Under the pieces are notes generated by a model. That model was given only the letters and a program-made list of their open reading frames with translations, was not told the origin of the DNA and made no database searches. Both the position numbers and the translations under genes were made by a program. A stretch of DNA of 64,000 bases from Paraburkholderia aspalathi (lineage in GTDB: Bacteria; Pseudomonadota; Gammaproteobacteria; Burkholderiales; Burkholderiaceae). The stretch lies in NCBI RefSeq assembly GCF_900116445.1, contig NZ_FPBH01000010.1, forward strand, positions 186,001 to 250,000, read 5' to 3'. Numbering within the stretch: position 1 is the first letter of the stretch; each line of letters opens with the position of its first letter. Below are positions 17,487 through 26,143 of the stretch, in pieces.

Positions 17487-18335
17487 TTAATACAGCAAAG
17501 CGCTTAGCTTGCGCCGCCATTGCGACACCAGCTCCGGCTGATGCGCGGCGAGATCGAACACCGACAGCATCGTCTTGCGGCCGATGTCGTCGCGGAACGT
17601 GCGGTCACGCTGCACGATGGCTAGCAGATGCTCGAGCGCGCCTTCATATTTGCGACGGGCGATGAACGCGCTAGCCAGATCGAAGCGCGCTTCGAGATCG
17701 TCCGGATTCGCTGCGACTTTGGCTTCGAGTGCATCCGTAGGCGGCAGGTCAGCCGCCGCGTCTACCGCATCGAGCCGCGTCTTGATCGCGTTGAAGCGGG
17801 CGTCGATCCCTTGCGTGGTTTTCGGCGACAGCAGGTCGACTTCGTTGCGCGCTTCGTCGATGCGATTATCTTCGAGCAGCATTTCGATGCGATCCATGCG
17901 CGCTTCGTCGAAGCCTGGGTCGTAGGCGAGGGCAGCTTGCAGCGCGTCATACGCATCCTCACGACGCCCTTCGGCCAACGCGGCTTGCGCTTCAAGACGT
18001 GCCGCGTCTGCGCCTTGCGGCACGAGGCGCTCGATAAACTCGCGCAACTGGCCTTCCGGCAGCACGCCGACGAATTGATCGACCGGCTGGCCATCCGCAA
18101 ACGCCATGACGTGCGGAATGCTGCGCACCTGGAAGTGCGCGGCCAGTTCCTGGTTCTCGTCGACGTTCACTTTCACCAGCTTCCATTTGCCGGCGGCTTC
18201 GGCTTCGAGCTTCTCGAGCATCGGGCCGAGCGTCTTGCAGGGGCCGCACCACGGCGCCCAGAAATCGACCAGCACAGGGGCCAGTGTCGACGCCGTGATG
18301 ACGTCCTGTTCGAAAGTGGCCAGAGTGGTGTCCAT
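17487..18335 (-). CDS. Thioredoxin-TPR chaperedoxin (CnoX/YbbN-like)
   Basis: A 282-aa cytoplasmic protein with an N-terminal thioredoxin domain (residues 1-110) and a C-terminal tetratricopeptide domain (about 115-282), the CnoX architecture. CnoX binds unfolding proteins under oxidative (hypochlorous acid) stress and passes them to GroEL or DnaK. The active site WAPWCGPCK has both cysteines (Cys30, Cys33). E. coli CnoX lacks a complete CxxC, so this one may also act as a real oxidoreductase. I start at ATG 18335 (MDTTLATFEQ); the upstream in-frame extension to 18443 is not thioredoxin-like. Confidence 0.9.
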   Translation of the reverse strand: MDTTLATFEQDVITASTLAPVLVDFWAPWCGPCKTLGPMLEKLEAEAAGKWKLVKVNVDENQELAAHFQVRSIPHVMAFADGQPVDQFVGVLPEGQLREFIERLVPQGADAARLEAQAALAEGRREDAYDALQAALAYDPGFDEARMDRIEMLLEDNRIDEARNEVDLLSPKTTQGIDARFNAIKTRLDAVDAAADLPPTDALEAKVAANPDDLEARFDLASAFIARRKYEGALEHLLAIVQRDRTFRDDIGRKTMLSVFDLAAHQPELVSQWRRKLSALLY

Positions 18336-18491
18336 TGCGTCCTCGTCGATAAAAACGGTTTGTCGGCTAGATGGGGCCGTATGCCGCGAATTCAATGGTT
18401 CAACGCGACGGATGCAGCCTACCGCGGCCGCACATGCTCGCACAGACGGCGAGCTTGCCGGCGGCGACCGAATGAACGCCGCCTTGCTCGC

Positions 18492-19367
18492 TCATTTTCT
18501 TGTCGGCAGCGGAATCCATTCGGTTTCGCCGGGCACCTTGCCCATCTCCTGATTGGTCCACGCCAGCTTCGCGGCTTCGATCTTCTCGCGCGAACTGGCG
18601 ACGAAATTCCATTCGATAAAGCGCTCGCCATCCAGTTTCTCGCCGCCGAGCAGCATCACGCGCGCGCCGTGGGTGCTGGCCAGCGTGACAGTTTCGTCGA
18701 GTGCGAGCACGGCCATCTGGCCGACTTCGAGCGGCGTGCCGTCGATCTCCAGATCGCCGTCCACCAGATAGACACCGCGTTCCTCGTGTTCCGGTTCAAG
18801 CGCGAAGGCGCCGCCCGGGGCGAACTCGGCGGCCACGTAGAGCGTGCCGGAAAAAGTCGCGACCGGCGAGGTTTCGCCGAACGCCGTGCCCGCGATCACG
18901 CGCAGCGTGACGCCGTTGCGCTCGACCACCGGCAGCGTGTCCGCCGCATGATGAGCGAAGGACGGTTCGATGTCTTCGTCGTCGAGCGGCAGCGCGACCC
19001 AGGTCTGGATGCCGTGCATGGCGAGACCGCTTGCGCGGTCTTCAGCCGGCGTGCGCTCGGAATGGACGATGCCACGTCCGGCAGTCATCCAGTTGACGTC
19101 GCCCGGGACGATCTTCTGCTCGGAGCCGAGGCTGTCGCGATGCATGATCGAGCCTTCGAACAGATACGTGACGGTGGCGAGGCCGATATGTGGGTGCGGA
19201 CGCACGTCCAGCCCAACGCCGGGGTCGAGCGTGGCGGGGCCCATGTGGTCGAAAAAGATGAACGGGCCGATCAGGCGCGCAGCCATGGCCGGCAGCACAC
19301 GCCGCACGGTGAGGCTGCCGACGTCGCGCAGATGTGGTTTGAGAACTGCTTTGATCGAGGAAGACAT
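18492..19367 (-). CDS. Pirin family protein
   Basis: A 291-aa double cupin. The N-terminal pirin metal site is visible in DVRPHPHIGLATVTYLFEG and MHRDSLGS, giving the His residues that bind Fe; the earlier block IGPFIFFDHMGPA is also pirin-specific. The C-terminal Pirin_C half contains VMLLGGEKLDGERFIEWNFV. Bacterial pirins include quercetin dioxygenases and modulators of central metabolism; the role here cannot be read. It is divergent from vapBC, with 175 bp in between. Confidence 0.93.
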   Translation of the reverse strand: MSSSIKAVLKPHLRDVGSLTVRRVLPAMAARLIGPFIFFDHMGPATLDPGVGLDVRPHPHIGLATVTYLFEGSIMHRDSLGSEQKIVPGDVNWMTAGRGIVHSERTPAEDRASGLAMHGIQTWVALPLDDEDIEPSFAHHAADTLPVVERNGVTLRVIAGTAFGETSPVATFSGTLYVAAEFAPGGAFALEPEHEERGVYLVDGDLEIDGTPLEVGQMAVLALDETVTLASTHGARVMLLGGEKLDGERFIEWNFVASSREKIEAAKLAWTNQEMGKVPGETEWIPLPTRK

Positions 19368-19455
19368 GGGCAGGCTCGGCTGGAAGGGTGGGTTGGATTT
19401 TGTTTAATGGATGATTCTACTGCGGTTGAGGCCGCGGCCGCATTCTGCGCCGCCA

Positions 19456-19524
19456 ATGTACACACATGTATTTACATTGACGGCGCGGAGAACTATAGTA
19501 TTAGCTCGTACATACAGCGTACAT
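19456..19524. promoter_or_regulatory. vapBC promoter bracketed by ATGTAC/GTACAT half-sites
   Basis: A near-consensus sigma70 promoter is visible: TTTACA at 19471-19476, 17-bp spacer, TATAGT at 19494-19499. It is flanked by ATGTAC at 19456-19461 and by GTACAT at 19508-19513 and 19519-19524. These half-sites are reverse complements and suit a dimeric VapB-VapC repressor. Autoregulation is known for the family; assignment of these sites is inference. Confidence 0.65.
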
Positions 19525-19542
19525 CCGCAGCAGGAGTTCAGC

Positions 19543-19776
19543 ATGCTCACCAAAGTCTTTCGCAACGGCAATTCGCAAGCCGTGCGTATTCCAGCCGAAT
19601 TGGCCTTCGACCGGGCCGACGTCGAGGTTGAAATCGAACGGGTCGGCGAAGAATTGCGGATCCGTCCAACCAGGCGTCCGCTGACCGGCGTGCTCAAGAA
19701 ATTCGCGAAATTTGGGCCCGACTTCATGGCGGAAGGTCGTGGTGATCACGAGCAGGCCGAGCGCGAGGATTTGTAA
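19543..19776 (+). CDS. vapB: VapB-type antitoxin
   Basis: A 77-aa antitoxin with an N-terminal AbrB/MazE swapped-hairpin DNA-binding fold, seen in KVFRNGNSQAVRIPAELAF (residues 4-22). The C-terminal part should wrap the toxin. The start ATG 19543 has AGGAG at 19532-19536; the longer in-frame reading from 19411 includes the promoter and is rejected. Its TAA overlaps the toxin ATG (TAATG), the usual coupled arrangement. It neutralises VapC and probably represses the operon. Confidence 0.92.
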   Translation: MLTKVFRNGNSQAVRIPAELAFDRADVEVEIERVGEELRIRPTRRPLTGVLKKFAKFGPDFMAEGRGDHEQAEREDL

Positions 19777-20177
19777 TGCCGCGCTACATGCTCGACACCA
19801 ATATCTGCATCTACCTGATGAAGAACCAGCCGGAACAGGTCGCGAAGCGCTTTGCACAATGTCTGGTTGGCGACGTGGTGATGTCGGCCATCACCTTTGC
19901 GGAACTCGAATACGGCGTGGCGGTATCGGCGAACCGCGCGCGCGATCGCCGCAGTCTGGCGGCGCTTGCCGAAGACATTCTGGTCATGCCGTTCGACAGC
20001 GCTGCAGCAAGCGCGTACGGTCCGATTCGCGAAGCGACGCGCGAGCGTAAGAAGGATCAACTCGACAAGCTGATCGCGGCACATGCCGTGGGGCTTGACG
20101 TGGTGCTGGTGACCAACAACGAACGCGACTTCGCCGCCTATCCGGGGTTGCGCGTGGAAAACTGGCTGAACGGCTAA
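19776..20177 (+). CDS. vapC: VapC-type PIN-domain RNase toxin
   Basis: A 133-aa PIN-domain protein of normal length. Acidic active-site residues are visible: Asp7 in MLDTNICIYLM, Glu43 in TFAELEYGVA, and the C-terminal acidic cluster in DVVLVTNNERDF. VapC toxins cleave initiator tRNA or rRNA and inhibit translation when the antitoxin is lost. The toxin appears intact. It overlaps vapB by one base. Confidence 0.93.
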   Translation: MPRYMLDTNICIYLMKNQPEQVAKRFAQCLVGDVVMSAITFAELEYGVAVSANRARDRRSLAALAEDILVMPFDSAAASAYGPIREATRERKKDQLDKLIAAHAVGLDVVLVTNNERDFAAYPGLRVENWLNG

Positions 20178-20251
20178 CTACGTTTTAACGCACTGCCGAG
20201 TCTGGCGACGTCCGCTAAACTGCCGGATCCAACAACGAAATGGAGACCGGG

Positions 20252-21133
20252 ATGTCGCCTAGGGATTTACTGCTCGCGCTGGTCGTCGTGATTGCGTGGG
20301 GCGTCAATTTCGTCGTGATCAAGGTGGGTCTGCACGGTGTGCCGCCGATGCTGCTCGGCGCGTTGCGTTTCGCGCTCGCCGCCGTGCCGGCAGTGTTTTT
20401 CGTCAAGCGGCCGCAGATGCCGTGGCGCTGGCTGCTCGCTTACGGCGCGACGATTTCGTTCGGGCAATTCGCTTTCCTGTTCTCGGCCATGTACGTCGGC
20501 ATGCCCGCGGGACTCGCGTCGCTCGTCTTGCAGGCGCAGGCATTCTTCACGTTGATCTTCGCGGCGCTGTTTCTGCATGAGCGTTTCCGCGTGCCGAACA
20601 TCGTCGGTTTGCTGATCGCCGCGGGCGGCCTCGCGGTCATCGGCATGCAAGGCGGCCATGCGATGACGCTCGCAGGCTTCGTCCTCACGCTGTGCGCCGC
20701 GTGTTCGTGGGCGCTCGGCAACATCGTCACGAAGAAGGTCGGCAAGGTCGATCTGGTCGGGCTGGTGGTGTGGGGCAGCCTGATTCCGCCGTTGCCGTTT
20801 TTCGCGCTGTCGTACGCCTTCGAGGGGCCGCAGCGGATCGTCGCGGCGCTGTCCGGGATCAGTGCGATGTCGATTTTCGCCATCGTGTATCTCGCGTTTA
20901 TCGCGACGCTGATCGGCTACGGGTTGTGGAGCCGGCTTCTGTCGCGCTATCCGGCGAGCCAGGTGGCGCCGTTCTCGCTGCTGGTGCCGATTGTCGGGCT
21001 GGCGTCGGCGTCCCTGTTTCTCGACGAGCAGTTGTCCGAGGCGCAGATCGTGGGCGCGTTGCTTGTGATGGCGGGGTTGGCGGTGAATGTGTTCGGCGGT
21101 TGGGTGGTGCAGCGGTTTTCACCGGCGCGTTGA
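20252..21133 (+). CDS. EamA-family (DMT) transporter, probable exporter
   Basis: A 293-aa inner-membrane protein with about 10 hydrophobic segments and two EamA repeats. The first repeat starts LLLALVVVIAWGVNFVVIKVG and the second contains CAACSWALGNIVTKKVG. It resembles the YdcZ/EamA amino-acid or metabolite exporters; the substrate is unknown. I prefer ATG 20252 because GGAG at 20243-20246 is correctly placed; ATG 20240 lies over that site. It lies about 60 bp after vapC and has a strong terminator downstream. Confidence 0.9.
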   Translation: MSPRDLLLALVVVIAWGVNFVVIKVGLHGVPPMLLGALRFALAAVPAVFFVKRPQMPWRWLLAYGATISFGQFAFLFSAMYVGMPAGLASLVLQAQAFFTLIFAALFLHERFRVPNIVGLLIAAGGLAVIGMQGGHAMTLAGFVLTLCAACSWALGNIVTKKVGKVDLVGLVVWGSLIPPLPFFALSYAFEGPQRIVAALSGISAMSIFAIVYLAFIATLIGYGLWSRLLSRYPASQVAPFSLLVPIVGLASASLFLDEQLSEAQIVGALLVMAGLAVNVFGGWVVQRFSPAR

Positions 21134-21154
21134 TGGCCTCTTAGGCGTGAAGCA

Positions 21155-21187
21155 GAAAAAACGGCCGCATCGAGCGGCCGTTTTTTT
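21155..21187. terminator. Bidirectional terminator between EamA gene and amiC
   Basis: ACGGCCGC and GCGGCCGT arms (21161-21168, 21174-21181) are flanked by A6 and T7 runs, so it works on both strands for the convergent genes. Confidence 0.9.
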
Positions 21188-21222
21188 ATCGCCTGCATGA
21201 CGTGGTGTCATGCAGGCTCGCG

Positions 21223-22800
21223 TCAGGTCATGCGGTTTTTCGCCAACGGCGGATTCGCCGCGAAATAGCGCTTGATGCCGGTCATGATCGCATCGGCCAT
21301 TTTCTCCCGATACGCGTCGTCGTTCAGGCGGCGCTCTTCATCCGGGTTGCTGATGAAGGCGGTCTCCACGAGGATCGACGGAATATCCGGCGCCTTCAGC
21401 ACGGCAAAGCCGGCCTGTTCGACCGAGCCTTTGTGCAGCTTGTTGATCCCGCCGATCTCCTTCAGCACGAAGTTGCCGTAGCGCATCGAATCGCGAATCT
21501 GCGCGGTGGTCGACATATCGAACAGCGCGCGATTGACGGTCGCGTCGGCGGACTTGATGTTGATCCCGCCGATCTGATCCGACGAGTTCTCCTTGTTCGC
21601 CATCCAGCGCGCCGCGGCGCTCGACGCGCCGTGCTCCGACAACGCGAACACCGACGAGCCCTTCGCATCGGGCGTGGTGAACGCGTCCGCGTGGATCGAC
21701 ACGAACAGGTCCGCGCCGACGCGCCGCGCCTTCTGCACGCGCACATTGAGCGGCACGAAGAAATCGGCGTCGCGCGTCATCATGGCGCGCATATTCGGCT
21801 GCGCGTCGATCTTCGCGCGCAGCTTCTTCGCGATGTCGAGTGCGACGTGTTTCTCGTACGTGCCCGAACCGCCGATTGCGCCCGGGTCTTCGCCACCGTG
21901 ACCCGGATCGACCGCGACGGTGAGCAGACGCACCGTGTTGCTCTTGCCGGTTTTCGGGTTGGTGAAGGCGTAGTTATCGTCGCCGTCGTTGTCGTCGCCA
22001 CCGAGGTTGCTGCCACTCGTGCCGCCTTTGTTGCGGGCGATGGCTGTGGGCGGCGCGACGGGCGGCGTCGGGGTAGAAGGCTTGCCGAGGATGGGCGGAG
22101 CCGGTGTCGGCACAACGTGCACCGGCGGACGCGGTAGGTTCGGCGCCGTCCCGCCACCGCCGTTCTGCGCATAGCGCTCGAAAAAGGCTTCGCTGTTGTC
22201 GGCGGTGGGCGGCGTGGTGCCGGGGCCGCTCAGTGTGGCGGGCGGGGCGTTGTTTTCGTCCAGCGTTTGCTGCTTGCGCTCGGTCTGCGCGAGCAGATCC
22301 ATCAACGGATCGGGTGCGACGGCGGGGTACAGGTCGAACACCAGCCGATATTTGTACGCGCCGACCGGCGGCAGCGTGAACACCTGCGGCTTCACCGAGC
22401 CCTTCAGATCGAAGACCATACGCACGACGTGCGGCTGATATTGCCCGACACGCACCGACTGGATCTGCGGATCGTTCGGCGTGATCTTCGATACCAGATC
22501 CTTCAGCGCCTGATCCAGATCGAGGCCGCTCAGATCGACCACCAGCCGGTCAGGACCCTGCAGCAACTGCTGCGCGTTCTGCAATGGCTGGTCCGATTCG
22601 ATCGTTACGCGCGTGTAATCGCGCGCCGGCCAGACCCGCACGCCCAGCACCGAGCTCGCCCACGCGAGACGCGGGGCAACAAGGCCGAGCACCAGCGTGG
22701 ACGCACCCGCGCGCAGAATCTGCCGGCGCCGCCAGTTATGTGTTGCGGTAGCCGCCGATTCGATCGAGCGGAACGGTTTGATCAACATCTTTCGAGACAT
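21223..22800 (-). CDS. amiC: N-acetylmuramoyl-L-alanine amidase with Tat signal
   Basis: Periplasmic zinc amidase that cuts the peptide from the glycan in septal peptidoglycan during daughter-cell separation. Of 525 residues, the first about 40 hold a Tat signal (WRRRQILRAG then a hydrophobic stretch ending PRLAWA). An AMIN domain (about 50-160) targets the septum. A Pro/Gly/Thr-rich linker (about 190-290) follows. The Amidase_3 domain begins VAVDPGHGGEDPGAIGG, with later metal/catalytic motifs VSIHADAF and ILVETAFISN. The start ATG 22800 overlaps tsaE by 19 bp; an in-frame ATG at 22788 is possible. The long linker makes it larger than the approximately 420-aa E. coli enzyme. Confidence 0.93.
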   Translation of the reverse strand: MSRKMLIKPFRSIESAATATHNWRRRQILRAGASTLVLGLVAPRLAWASSVLGVRVWPARDYTRVTIESDQPLQNAQQLLQGPDRLVVDLSGLDLDQALKDLVSKITPNDPQIQSVRVGQYQPHVVRMVFDLKGSVKPQVFTLPPVGAYKYRLVFDLYPAVAPDPLMDLLAQTERKQQTLDENNAPPATLSGPGTTPPTADNSEAFFERYAQNGGGGTAPNLPRPPVHVVPTPAPPILGKPSTPTPPVAPPTAIARNKGGTSGSNLGGDDNDGDDNYAFTNPKTGKSNTVRLLTVAVDPGHGGEDPGAIGGSGTYEKHVALDIAKKLRAKIDAQPNMRAMMTRDADFFVPLNVRVQKARRVGADLFVSIHADAFTTPDAKGSSVFALSEHGASSAAARWMANKENSSDQIGGINIKSADATVNRALFDMSTTAQIRDSMRYGNFVLKEIGGINKLHKGSVEQAGFAVLKAPDIPSILVETAFISNPDEERRLNDDAYREKMADAIMTGIKRYFAANPPLAKNRMT

Positions 22801-23366
22801 GCCTTTCCTGATTCGCTGTATGCCCGTGCGACGAGTACCCGGCCGTCGCCCCCTTGATCCAGGTCGAGCGCGAAGACGAGATCCGGCACGCCAAGGAGAC
22901 GCCCGGCACGCTGCGGCCATTCGACGAGGCAGATGGCGCCGCTGTCGAAGTACTCGCGAAAGCCCGCGTCGGCCCATTCGGCCGGGTCCGTGAATCTATA
23001 CAGATCGAAGTGATAGAGCGCGAGTTCCCCAGCGGGCCGCTCGAGCACGTAGGGTTCGACGAGTGTGTAGGTGGGACTGCGTACGCGGCCGACGTGGCCG
23101 AGGCCGCGCAAGGTCGCGCGCACGAGTGTGGTTTTGCCGGCGCCGAGGTCGCCGACGAGTTGGACTTGCAGTCCGTGGAATGCCTGATGACCCGCGACGC
23201 CTGGCGTGTGTTGTTGCCCAGTTTGTTGCAACTCGCGCACGCTTTCGATCGCCTGCGCGAAGCGCTTGCCGAATGCGTTGGTGGCGGCCTCGTCCGCGAG
23301 CGCGAAGGAGCGTTCGAGCAGGATATCGGCGGGCGGTTGGATCGCGAGATCGGGATTGACGGGCAT
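22782..23366 (-). CDS. tsaE: tRNA threonylcarbamoyladenosine biosynthesis ATPase TsaE
   Basis: A P-loop ATPase needed, with TsaB, TsaC and TsaD, to make t6A37 in ANN-decoding tRNAs. The 194-aa protein has Walker A GDLGAGKTTLVRATLRGLG near residue 73, then SPTYTLVEPY and YHFDLYR, all diagnostic. Typical TsaE is about 150 aa; here an N-terminal extension and a short insertion (ESVRELQQTGQQHTPGVAG) add length. The start is set at ATG 23366. It overlaps amiC and is divergent from queG with 14 bp between starts. Confidence 0.94.
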   Translation of the reverse strand: MPVNPDLAIQPPADILLERSFALADEAATNAFGKRFAQAIESVRELQQTGQQHTPGVAGHQAFHGLQVQLVGDLGAGKTTLVRATLRGLGHVGRVRSPTYTLVEPYVLERPAGELALYHFDLYRFTDPAEWADAGFREYFDSGAICLVEWPQRAGRLLGVPDLVFALDLDQGGDGRVLVARAYSESGKACLERC

Positions 23367-23380
23367 TCTCGTAAAATGGC

Positions 23381-24625
23381 GTGATGAACCGAAGTCCGGA
23401 GTCCCCTGTTCCCTGCACGCCTGCGTCAAACGACGATGTGCGTGCCGAGCGTCATTTCGATGAAGCGGCGCTGAGTGCGCTCGCGCTCAACATCAAAACG
23501 TGGGGCCGTGAACTGGGTTTTGGGGCGATCGGCATCAGCGACACCGATCTCTCCGCTGCCGAAGCGCCGCTTGCAGCATGGCTGGAAGCGGGGTGCCACG
23601 GCGAGATGGATTATATGGCGAAACACGGTATGAAACGCGCGCGCCCCGCCGAGCTTGTGGCCGGCACGCGACGTGTGATTACCGCGCGCATCGCCTATTT
23701 GCCTGCGGAAACATTGAGCGGAAAGGCGCACGAAAGCGCTTTGCAGGACGTACCGCCGGCGCCGCCAGACTGGCGCGCAGCGGAGCATGCGCGGCTTGCG
23801 GACCCGTCGGCCGCAGTGGTGTCGATCTATGCGCGGGGCCGCGATTATCACAAGGTAATGCGTAACCGTTTGCAACATCTGGCCGAGAAAATCGAGGCGG
23901 AGATTGGCGCGTTCGGCTACCGCGTATTTACCGATTCGGCGCCGGTGCTCGAAGTGGAACTTGCCCAGAAGGCCGGAATCGGCTGGCGTGGCAAACACAC
24001 GCTGCTGCTGCAGCGCGACGCGGGTTCGCTGTTTTTCCTGGGCGAAATCTACGTCGATGTGCCCTTGCCGACAGATGCCGAGACGTCGCCCGACGACGCG
24101 CCCGAAACGCCGGGCTCGCATTGCGGCAGTTGCACGCGCTGCATCGATGCCTGTCCGACGGGGGCGATCGTGGCGCCCTATAAGGTCGATGCACGCCTCT
24201 GTATTTCGTATCTGACGATCGAATTGAAGGGCAATATTCCCCTGGAAATGCGGCCGCTGATCGGTAATCGTGTGTATGGCTGCGACGATTGCCAGCTCGT
24301 GTGTCCTTGGAACAAGTTTGCGCAGGCCGCGCCGGTCGCCGATTTCGATGTGCGGCATGGACTCGATCGCGCGACGCTGGTCGAACTGTTTGCATGGTCC
24401 GCCGACGAGTTCGATACGCGCATGCAGGGCAGTGCGATTCGTCGCATCGGCTATGAGAGTTGGTTGCGCAATCTGGCTGTGGGGATGGGTAATGCGCTGC
24501 GGGCTTCGTCGGAGAGTTTGAGTGTGGATGCGCGCGAGGCAATTGTTGATGCGCTGAAGTTGCGCGTTGAAGATCCTTCTGCCGTGGTGCGCGAGCATGT
24601 GGAATGGGCGTTGGAAGCGGCGTAA
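23381..24625 (+). CDS. queG: Epoxyqueuosine reductase
   Basis: Catalyses the last step of queuosine biosynthesis in tRNA, using cobalamin and two 4Fe-4S clusters. The 414-aa protein shows CGSCTRCIDACPTGAIVAPY and CDDCQLVCPWNKFA cluster motifs near residues 247 and 304, and the cobalamin/substrate region IGWRGKHTLLLQRDAGSLFFLGE. Start codons GTG 23381 and ATG 23384 are adjacent. About 35 variable N-terminal residues precede the conserved domain. It is divergent from tsaE; both act in tRNA modification. Confidence 0.95.
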   Translation: MMNRSPESPVPCTPASNDDVRAERHFDEAALSALALNIKTWGRELGFGAIGISDTDLSAAEAPLAAWLEAGCHGEMDYMAKHGMKRARPAELVAGTRRVITARIAYLPAETLSGKAHESALQDVPPAPPDWRAAEHARLADPSAAVVSIYARGRDYHKVMRNRLQHLAEKIEAEIGAFGYRVFTDSAPVLEVELAQKAGIGWRGKHTLLLQRDAGSLFFLGEIYVDVPLPTDAETSPDDAPETPGSHCGSCTRCIDACPTGAIVAPYKVDARLCISYLTIELKGNIPLEMRPLIGNRVYGCDDCQLVCPWNKFAQAAPVADFDVRHGLDRATLVELFAWSADEFDTRMQGSAIRRIGYESWLRNLAVGMGNALRASSESLSVDAREAIVDALKLRVEDPSAVVREHVEWALEAA

Positions 24626-24719
24626 AGTAGCGGCAATTCGGCGGCGGTTTTTCTGCGCGAAGCCAACTGCACCCCATGCAGGTACGCTACCGTGACGTTT
24701 AAAAGGCGCCGGTCGAGTC

Positions 24720-25205
24720 ATGAGGCAAGCAACCATGTTCAATGCAGTGATTGATGCACCGTTCGGCAAGGTCGGCATTCGCCTCGAAGGCGAGGCCGTA
24801 CGTGAGATCGTCTATCTGCCGGAGTCGGTGCAGAGCGTGACGCCGGACACGCCTCTGGCAAAGCAGGCCGTCGAGCAGATCGAGCAATATTTCGAGCGGG
24901 CGTCCGCGAAGTTCGAATTGCCGCTGGCAGCGGTCGGCACCCCGTTTCAGCGGCGCGTGTGGCAAGCGATCAGCGACATCCCGCCGGGCGTCGTGTTGAC
25001 CTACGGGCAACTTGCACGGCAGCTAGGTAGTGTGCCGCGCGCGGTCGGCCAGGCGTGTGGTTCCAATTACTTTCCGATCGTGATCCCGTGTCATCGGGTG
25101 GTTAGTGCGAGCGGCATCGGCGGATTCGCGCATCACGCCGGAGACGGCTTCTTTCGCAACGTCAAGCGCTGGCTTCTGGCGCATGAAGGCATTCCCTACG
25201 CATGA
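24720..25205 (+). CDS. ogt: Methylated-DNA--protein-cysteine methyltransferase
   Basis: Repairs O6-alkylguanine by irreversible transfer of the alkyl group to its own cysteine. The 161-aa protein carries the active site VIPCHRVV near residue 120 and the helix-turn-helix region TPFQRRVWQAISDIPPG, with YGQLARQLG. ATG 24735 (MFNAVIDAPFG) has GAGG 9 nt upstream and may be the real start, giving 156 aa. Its stop overlaps the xerD start (ATGA), so repair and recombination genes are translated together. Confidence 0.95.
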   Translation: MRQATMFNAVIDAPFGKVGIRLEGEAVREIVYLPESVQSVTPDTPLAKQAVEQIEQYFERASAKFELPLAAVGTPFQRRVWQAISDIPPGVVLTYGQLARQLGSVPRAVGQACGSNYFPIVIPCHRVVSASGIGGFAHHAGDGFFRNVKRWLLAHEGIPYA

Positions 25206-26137
25206 GCGACACCGTGGCTGACGACGCGCCCATCGCGTCACCTTTGTTTGTATCGAGCTCGGCCTCGATCGACGCCTTCTGCGACGCGTTGTGGCTCGAG
25301 CACGGCTTGTCGCGCAACACGCTCGATGCATACCGGCGCGATCTGCGGCTGTTCTGCGAATGGCTCGCGCAAACCCGCAACACATCGCTCGACACCGCCA
25401 GCGAGGCCGATCTCAACGCCTACAGCGCGGCTCGTCAGAAAGACAAGTCCACCTCGGCGAACCGGCGGCTTTCGGTGTTTCGCCGCTATTACGGCTGGGC
25501 CGTGCGCGAGCATCGCGCAAAGGCCGATCCGACCGTGCGTATCCGTTCGGCCAAGCAACCGCCGCGTTTTCCGTCGACGCTCAGCGAAGCGCAAGTCGAA
25601 GCGCTGCTCGGTGCACCGGATATCGACACGCCCTTGGGCCTGCGCGATCGCACCATGCTGGAATTGATGTATGCGAGCGGTTTGCGAGTCACCGAACTCG
25701 TCACGCTGAAGACGGTGGAAGTGGGCCTGAACGAAGGCGTAGTGCGCGTGATGGGCAAGGGTTCGAAAGAGCGCCTGATTCCCTTCGGCGAAGAGGCGCA
25801 TGGCTGGATCGAACGCTATCTGCGCGAAGCGCGTCCGGCTTTGCTCGGTGCGCGCGCGACGGACGCACTGTTCGTCACGAGCCGCGCGGAGGGCATGACC
25901 CGCCAGCAGTTCTGGAACATCATCAAGCGTCACGCGGCGGCGGCCGACGTGCGCGCGCCGCTCTCGCCGCATACGTTGCGGCACGCGTTCGCGACGCACC
26001 TGCTGAACCATGGCGCCGATTTGCGCGTCGTTCAGTTGCTACTCGGTCATACGGATATCTCGACCACGCAAATCTATACGCACGTGGCCCGCGAACGCTT
26101 GAAGTCGCTGCACGCGCAGCATCATCCGCGCGGGTGA
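25202..26137 (+). CDS. xerD: Site-specific tyrosine recombinase XerD
   Basis: With XerC it resolves chromosome dimers at dif, activated by FtsK. The 311-aa protein has the N-terminal SAM-like core-binding domain (FCDALWLEHGLSRNTLDAYRRDL) and a C-terminal catalytic domain. Visible catalytic residues are Arg in SGLRVTELVTL, Lys in GKGSKER, His-x-x-Arg in HTLRHAFATHLL, His in LLGHTDISTT and Tyr in IYTHV. It is a housekeeping gene, not an integrase of a mobile element; no att repeats are seen around it. Confidence 0.94.
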   Translation: MSDTVADDAPIASPLFVSSSASIDAFCDALWLEHGLSRNTLDAYRRDLRLFCEWLAQTRNTSLDTASEADLNAYSAARQKDKSTSANRRLSVFRRYYGWAVREHRAKADPTVRIRSAKQPPRFPSTLSEAQVEALLGAPDIDTPLGLRDRTMLELMYASGLRVTELVTLKTVEVGLNEGVVRVMGKGSKERLIPFGEEAHGWIERYLREARPALLGARATDALFVTSRAEGMTRQQFWNIIKRHAAAADVRAPLSPHTLRHAFATHLLNHGADLRVVQLLLGHTDISTTQIYTHVARERLKSLHAQHHPRG

Positions 26138-26143
26138 GGCGCG

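Noticed and set aside
17628..19631. 667-codon open frame on the + strand opposite the thioredoxin-TPR and pirin genes
   Set aside because: Antisense to two recognised genes; Arg/His-rich composition typical of a GC-rich shadow frame.
23426..24778. 450-codon minus-strand frame opposite queG
   Set aside because: Antisense shadow; queG has clear iron-sulfur motifs on the + strand.
25202..26137. Tyrosine recombinase as sign of a mobile element
   Set aside because: It reads as housekeeping XerD coupled to ogt; no attachment repeats or cargo are seen.
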